10,290 nt of DNA from assembly GCA_003520965.1 (NCBI GenBank), contig DOTU01000305.1, positions 10,088 to 20,377 on the forward strand, written 5' to 3'. Positions 7,308-10,290 of the stretch are shown here, in pieces. The translations under genes were made by a program, and so were the position numbers. Below the pieces are notes generated by a model. It had not been told where the DNA came from. It did no database searches and was given only the letters and a program-made list of their open reading frames with translations. Origin of the DNA: Candidatus Zixiibacteriota bacterium (GTDB taxonomy: Bacteria > Zixibacteria > MSB-5A5 > UBA10806). Each line of letters starts with the position of its first letter. Positions within the stretch are counted from its first letter, which is position 1.

Positions 7308-7336
7308 ACGATATCGGAGAAGTTGGTTCCTGTCAA
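7308..7336 (-). promoter_or_regulatory. Candidate promoter of the GT-C/TPR gene, inside its long open frame
   Basis: On the minus strand a perfect -35, TTGACA (7331-7336), is separated by 17 bases from TATCGT (7308-7313), a four-of-six -10. Transcription would begin around 7301-7300, at the ATGATG pair, so the message would be leaderless or nearly so. No Shine-Dalgarno sequence lies near the pair, which fits. Confidence 0.5.
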
Positions 7337-7400
7337 CCGGAATTGTTGAATGTGGATTAGTGGCGAGGTCAAGTTAATGTGGCGAGATAGCAGCCCCCAA

Positions 7401-7429
7401 TTGACTTTGCTGACGGTAACAATTATCAT
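7401..7429 (+). promoter_or_regulatory. Strong sigma70-like promoter giving a leaderless mRNA
   Basis: TTGACT (7401-7406, five of six), a 17-base spacer and TATCAT (7424-7429, five of six) form the best promoter match in the window. Six bases later comes the ATG of the QueG-like gene at 7436, exactly where transcription should begin. No ribosome site is visible between, so translation is probably leaderless. Confidence 0.6.
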
Positions 7430-7435
7430 ATTTAC

Positions 7436-8104
7436 ATGAAAGCAGGAAATTATCAAAGATTGAGAGAGTTAGCCGGGCAACAGGGAGCCGATATTTTTGG
7501 CGTTGCGGCCACGGAGAAACTTGCCAAATATATCGATCCTGAGATTGCCGAGGCTGCCTCCCAGATGCCTCATATTATCAGTATAGGGATCAGGCTTCAG
7601 AAAAGTGTACTAAATACGCTTACCGATGCCCCCAATCAAATCTACAAAACCCACTACCGACAGGTTAATTCGACACTTGATCATGTTACCCACGAGCTGG
7701 CTCGCTATATCCAAAGCGAAGGTTATCAGGCGATGCCGATAGCGGCCTCATTTACTATTGACTGGGATAAGCAGACGGCGCATCTGTCGCATAGACATGC
7801 GGCGCTCGAAGCCGGGTTGGGATTTTGGGGACGGAACAACCTGTTAGTTCATCCTCAATTTGGGGCGGGGGTCCGGTTGTCGTCGGTGTTCACCGATATG
7901 CCGTTGGTCGATGATGAACCGATTCCCAACGATTGCGGGGAGTGTACCGCCTGTATGATTGCCTGTCCCGCCGAGGCGATAAACGAGAATGGTTTCGATT
8001 TCGATAAATGCTACGCTCAGGTTAAAGCGTTTTCAAAGCGTAAAAACTACAGCCTTTATATCTGCGGACTCTGCGTTAAGGCCTGCGCCAATGCGAGGGG
8101 GTAG
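7436..8104 (+). CDS. Short QueG-like (epoxyqueuosine reductase-related) double [4Fe-4S] protein
   Basis: A 222-residue cytosolic protein. The N-terminal half has the COG1600/QueG-type fold cues: LRELAGQQGADIFGVA (9-24) and AALEAGLGFWGRNNLLVHP (122-140), the latter matching QueG 'AGLGWIGKNTLLI..', then GAGVRLSSVFTD. It then carries eight cysteines in two ferredoxin-like sets: CGECTACMIACPAEAI (C167, C170, C173, C177) and C192 with CGLCVKAC (C210, C213, C217). QueG uses cobalamin and two [4Fe-4S] clusters to reduce epoxyqueuosine to queuosine in tRNA and is roughly 350 residues with a C-terminal HEAT-like part. That part is missing here, and the typical Pro after the last Cys is Ala. It is therefore a related short reductase of unknown substrate rather than a sure QueG. 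The start fits the family N-terminus and a leaderless promoter. Confidence 0.8.
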   Translation: MKAGNYQRLRELAGQQGADIFGVAATEKLAKYIDPEIAEAASQMPHIISIGIRLQKSVLNTLTDAPNQIYKTHYRQVNSTLDHVTHELARYIQSEGYQAMPIAASFTIDWDKQTAHLSHRHAALEAGLGFWGRNNLLVHPQFGAGVRLSSVFTDMPLVDDEPIPNDCGECTACMIACPAEAINENGFDFDKCYAQVKAFSKRKNYSLYICGLCVKACANARG

Positions 8105-8107
8105 CCT

Positions 8108-8135
8108 TGAGTCACGCGTCGCGAGTCACGAGTCG
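8108..8135 (+). repeat. Tandem heptanucleotide array, four copies (YGAGTCR type)
   Basis: Four consecutive 7-mers read TGAGTCA, CGCGTCG, CGAGTCA, CGAGTCG. The array begins three bases after the TAG stop of the QueG-like gene. In the same phase it shares the consensus YGRGTYR with the array at 324-351, differing mainly by transitions. Confidence 0.75.
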
Positions 8136-8250
8136 CTGGGGCTTCAGAATAGACGTTATTGGTCTTTCGGATATAAGACGATTAGTTCAAGTAATTTGGA
8201 ATAAATCTCATACAAAAATGTAATATTTATGCAAATGATTTATAAATTTC

Positions 8251-8257
8251 GGGGAGA
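8251..8257 (+). promoter_or_regulatory. Ribosome binding site of the propeller protein gene
   Basis: GGGGAGA lies eight to nine bases before the ATG at 8266 and supports that start, which also begins a clear signal peptide. The upstream 8150-8250 stretch is very AT-rich and could hold a promoter, but I find no convincing -35/-10 pair. Confidence 0.55.
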
Positions 8258-8265
8258 TTTGCGAA

Positions 8266-9405
8266 ATGTCGTGTAGGCTCTTTTGGGTTGCCACAGTCCT
8301 TATTCTAATATCAATAAGCTCGGTTAATGCTGAGCAAGATTCGTGGGCTATCTACGGTGATTCCCTGTGCCTGGCCAAAATTATCGATGAGCGGTTTGTT
8401 TTCTCCTTAAAAGTTTATAAAAACAAGCTCTACGGTATCGCAGCAGTTGGAAATCACAAGAACATTGCAATTTATTCCGCCGATGGTATTTTGTCTGATT
8501 CTATTGTGCCAGGCGGGGTACACGGGCCTGACAGCGCTTATATAATCGGGGGTATTCATAATTTTGCTTTCGATAAAAAGGGAAATATATGGCTGATGAC
8601 TAAAAGAGCGCCAATTGTAATCGATAAAAAGGGACGTAGTCGAATAGTAGCGCAATACTCGCAGTATGAGTCGTATGGAAGTATTGGTATTGGAAAAGGT
8701 AATGATGTCCTCTTATTCACATCGATGGGAATTTTTAAAACATCTGATGCAGGGAATAGCTGGAAACATATTAAAGGCATATTTCCGGAAATAACAGAGC
8801 CGGCGAAAATTACGGTAGACGGAGATACAATTTGGTATGATTTAATAGAGGCTGGAGCGAATGGCATTTATTTCGATAAAAATGGAAGATATTGGGCGGG
8901 TTCCAGGTTTGGCTTGATTTATAGCGATGATGATCTTGAAAGTTGGTATATAGGCGATAGCACGGCTTTTTCAGATAATAATTTCATCCGCGGCCAAAGC
9001 ATGGTCATTGGAATAACGTCGAAGGATGAGCTAATGGTCCGAGCACCAGCATATAGATTATGGGTCAAAGCCCAACATAAAGAACCTAAATTAGTCTTTG
9101 ATTTATTTAGTGAATACTATAAAAGCAAACAAACGGATAATTTTAGGGATTTCGGGCACCCCGTAATGTTGGGGAATTATATATACTATATTGATTGTTA
9201 TTATGCCATGGGAGGTGGAGGTTGCTTTACTCCTAAAAAATGGCTCAAATCCTGCATCAATCTTAGTAATGATTTAGGAATCACTTGGAAACAATATAGG
9301 TTTGGAAAAGACGTTGAAATCTCAGAAGTAACGGTATTAGGTAATTCGGTATTTGTGTCTTCGAACAAAGGGCTATTAATGATACCTTTGAGCTGTTTCC
9401 ATTAA
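8266..9405 (+). CDS. Secreted beta-propeller-type protein with Asp-box repeats
   Basis: A 379-residue protein of unknown specific function. Residues 1-22 form a Sec signal peptide (hydrophobic core ending VNA|EQ), so it is exported to the periplasm or cell surface. Two canonical Asp boxes (S/T-x-D-x-G-x-S/T-W) are visible: TSDAGNSW (159-166) and SNDLGITW (334-341), plus a degenerate SDDDLESW (220-227). Two propeller-blade motifs of the 'D..G.lW..t..Gl' type occur: FDKKGNIW (102-109) and FDKNGRYWAGSRFGLIYS (203-220). The C-terminal VFVSSNKGLLMI is another blade end. These features occur in sialidase-like, BNR and two-component-regulator propellers. No catalytic sialidase residues can be claimed. 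Codon use is clearly more AT-rich than in the hut genes. The DUF4416 gene follows after 25 bp, so co-transcription is possible. Confidence 0.75.
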   Translation: MSCRLFWVATVLILISISSVNAEQDSWAIYGDSLCLAKIIDERFVFSLKVYKNKLYGIAAVGNHKNIAIYSADGILSDSIVPGGVHGPDSAYIIGGIHNFAFDKKGNIWLMTKRAPIVIDKKGRSRIVAQYSQYESYGSIGIGKGNDVLLFTSMGIFKTSDAGNSWKHIKGIFPEITEPAKITVDGDTIWYDLIEAGANGIYFDKNGRYWAGSRFGLIYSDDDLESWYIGDSTAFSDNNFIRGQSMVIGITSKDELMVRAPAYRLWVKAQHKEPKLVFDLFSEYYKSKQTDNFRDFGHPVMLGNYIYYIDCYYAMGGGGCFTPKKWLKSCINLSNDLGITWKQYRFGKDVEISEVTVLGNSVFVSSNKGLLMIPLSCFH

Positions 9406-9430
9406 TAGATGAGATTTAGGTTATTACGAA

Positions 9431-9982
9431 ATGCCTTGTATTTATCCAAAATCGGACAAGCCGAAAGTAAAACCTGTAAAGCTTATCTGCGGGGTTCTCT
9501 TTAATCGTAATTCCATTCCGGAAATAGCTGAGGATAAGCTGATTGCGTTACTGGGGCCGATAGATCTCAAATCTCCCATATTTGATTTTATTTTCACAGA
9601 TTATTACGCATCCGAAATGGGCAACAATCTTCAAAAGCGTTTTTATTCGTTCGAACACCTGGTAATGCCTAATATGCTGGCAGATATCAAGAATGATACA
9701 ATAAAGATTGAAGAAGAATTTTTAATTGATGGCAACCGGGCAGTCAATCTTGATCCGGGATACTTAGAGGAATCGAAACTAGTGCTGGCATCGACGAAGA
9801 ATTTCTCTCATCGGATTTATTTGCGGGATAACATCTGGGCCGAGGTGACAATGCGCTATGCCCGCGGTAAATGGATTACGCACGATTGGACATATCCCGA
9901 TTACAGCCAGGAATTGGGAATTGAGTTTTTATCTAAGGTGAGAAAGATATATAAAGGGCAGTTTGAGGATCAGGATAATTAA
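9431..9982 (+). CDS. DUF4416 family protein
   Basis: A 183-residue cytosolic protein with no signal peptide or membrane helix. It carries the hallmarks of DUF4416: KPVKLICGVLF (14-24), GPIDLKSPIFDFIFTDYYASEMG (42-64 region), SFEHLVMP (73-80), NLDPGYLEESKLVLASTKN (106-124) followed by SHRIYL, and WTYPDY (153-158). Such dense conserved blocks with charged and aromatic residues suggest an enzyme or nucleic-acid-related protein, but the family has no established function that I know. Length is normal for the family. The ATG at 9431 has only a weak AGG upstream. The stop lies two bases before a perfect 32-bp palindrome. Confidence 0.88.
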   Translation: MPCIYPKSDKPKVKPVKLICGVLFNRNSIPEIAEDKLIALLGPIDLKSPIFDFIFTDYYASEMGNNLQKRFYSFEHLVMPNMLADIKNDTIKIEEEFLIDGNRAVNLDPGYLEESKLVLASTKNFSHRIYLRDNIWAEVTMRYARGKWITHDWTYPDYSQELGIEFLSKVRKIYKGQFEDQDN

Positions 9983-9983
9983 A

Positions 9984-10015
9984 ATGTAGGGGCGTATTGC
10001 AATACGCCCCTACAT
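9984..10015. repeat. Perfect 32-bp palindrome, REP/MITE-like dispersed element
   Basis: ATGTAGGGGCGTATTG (9984-9999) is followed at once by its exact complement (10000-10015). Its core belongs to the 'GTAGGGGCG...CGCCCCTAC' class of palindromes that recur in many bacterial genomes. It starts one base after the DUF4416 stop and has no U-tract, so it is more likely a dispersed repeat than a plain terminator, although the stem could protect or end the transcript. Confidence 0.8.
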
Positions 10016-10032
10016 ACAAAATAAACGATTAA

Positions 10033-10074
10033 TCCGTCAGGTCACTCCGCTTTCAGCGCTTACTACCTAACGGA
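10033..10074. terminator. Long stem with inner hairpin between converging genes (probable two-way terminator or repeat)
   Basis: The arms TCCGTCAGGT (10033-10042) and ACCTAACGGA (10065-10074) pair over 10 bp with one wobble or mismatch. A second small hairpin, CGCT-TTC-AGCG, lies inside at 10048-10058. The plus-strand right arm is followed closely by ACTATTTTT, so it may end the DUF4416 transcript. On the minus strand it lies just after the purL-like stop. The branched shape also fits a dispersed repeat. Confidence 0.45.
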
Positions 10075-10081
10075 ACTATTT

Positions 10082-10290
10082 TTACCTTTTTATGCTCTCC
10101 ACCGCGGCTACATGCTCCATCAGGCGCGGGATGGCATCCTCGTAAATCTTATTTAGCTTATCAACGGGAAGATCAATCAATTCGTTTATCTTCAGATTAG
10201 TGCCGCCGGTATTGCCGATCTTGATAATCGGCACGCGGTGAATCTTGACCAACCGGGCGATTCGCTGTTCATGCTCAGGAAGCGCGGAGA
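10082..10290 (-). CDS. purL: Probable phosphoribosylformylglycinamidine synthase (PurL), C-terminal fragment
   Basis: The minus-strand frame is open from the window edge (first full codon at 10288) to TAA at 10082, giving 68 residues; the rest lies beyond the window. It reads EHEQRIARLVKIHRVPIIKI, then GNTGGTNLKINELIDLPVDK, then LNKIYEDAIPRLM and a short charged tail. The 'IG.tGG..L.I...ldlpv..L...ye.aiPr.M' pattern matches the C-terminus of PurL, the ATP- and glutamine-dependent enzyme of purine synthesis that converts FGAR to FGAM. Only the tail is visible, with no catalytic residue, so the name rests on this pattern alone. It converges on the DUF4416 gene, with about 100 bp of repeats between. 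Confidence 0.72.
   Translation of the reverse strand, partial: SALPEHEQRIARLVKIHRVPIIKIGNTGGTNLKINELIDLPVDKLNKIYEDAIPRLMEHVAAVESIKR

Noticed and set aside
7304..7456. N-terminal extension of the GT-C/TPR frame to an ATG at 7456
   Set aside because: It overlaps the divergent QueG-like gene, has no signal or membrane pattern, and contains a good promoter.
9984..10015. CRISPR-like repeat or attachment site
   Set aside because: It is a single palindrome without spacers, flanking duplications or an integrase gene.

Overview
The window looks like chromosome from a didermic (outer-membrane-bearing), probably uncultured bacterium. An LptE-type lipopolysaccharide-assembly lipoprotein and a PorV/PorQ-type outer-membrane beta-barrel show the outer membrane. 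Together with a DUF4416 protein and a large membrane/TPR protein, this gene set suggests the FCB-related candidate lineages (Zixibacteria-like). The lineage is an inference from gene content; no rRNA or other marker gene is present.

Layout. Bases 1-303 (+) are the 3' end of a CorC/HlyC-CNNM family gene. A 375-bp gene-free stretch follows with a four-copy heptanucleotide array, a GC-rich palindrome and a two-way terminator. Bases 679-5210 form a minus-strand cluster transcribed hutU -> hutI -> lptE-like -> porV-like. The first two genes are successive histidine-degradation enzymes; the last two are envelope proteins. lptE begins with TTG inside the hutI stop codon (TTGA overlap). A REP-like hairpin separates hutU and hutI. 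Bases 5309-7303 (-) encode a multi-pass membrane protein with a GT-C-like motif and C-terminal TPRs. It is divergent from a short QueG-like double-[4Fe-4S] protein (7436-8104, +). A secreted beta-propeller-type protein (8266-9405, +) and a DUF4416 protein (9431-9982, +) follow. A perfect 32-bp palindrome and a second structured repeat then separate these from the 3' end of a convergent gene, probably purL (10082-10290, -).

Working together. HutU and HutI catalyse consecutive steps (urocanate -> imidazolonepropionate -> formiminoglutamate). hutH and a formiminoglutamate-processing gene are not in the window. LptE and the PorV-like protein are both outer-membrane components, and their position downstream of hutI with translational overlap suggests shared transcription rather than shared biochemistry.

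Most notable signals. (1) Two 28-bp arrays of the same degenerate heptamer, consensus YGRGTYR, lie 8 kb apart, each just after a plus-strand stop codon. (2) The divergent 7300-7436 region holds two good sigma70-like promoters placed so that both transcripts would be leaderless or nearly so; the minus-strand one argues for a start about 50 codons downstream of the longest reading frame. I saw no CRISPR array, transposase, integrase, tRNA, rRNA or recognisable defence system, and no clear multi-gene novel system.
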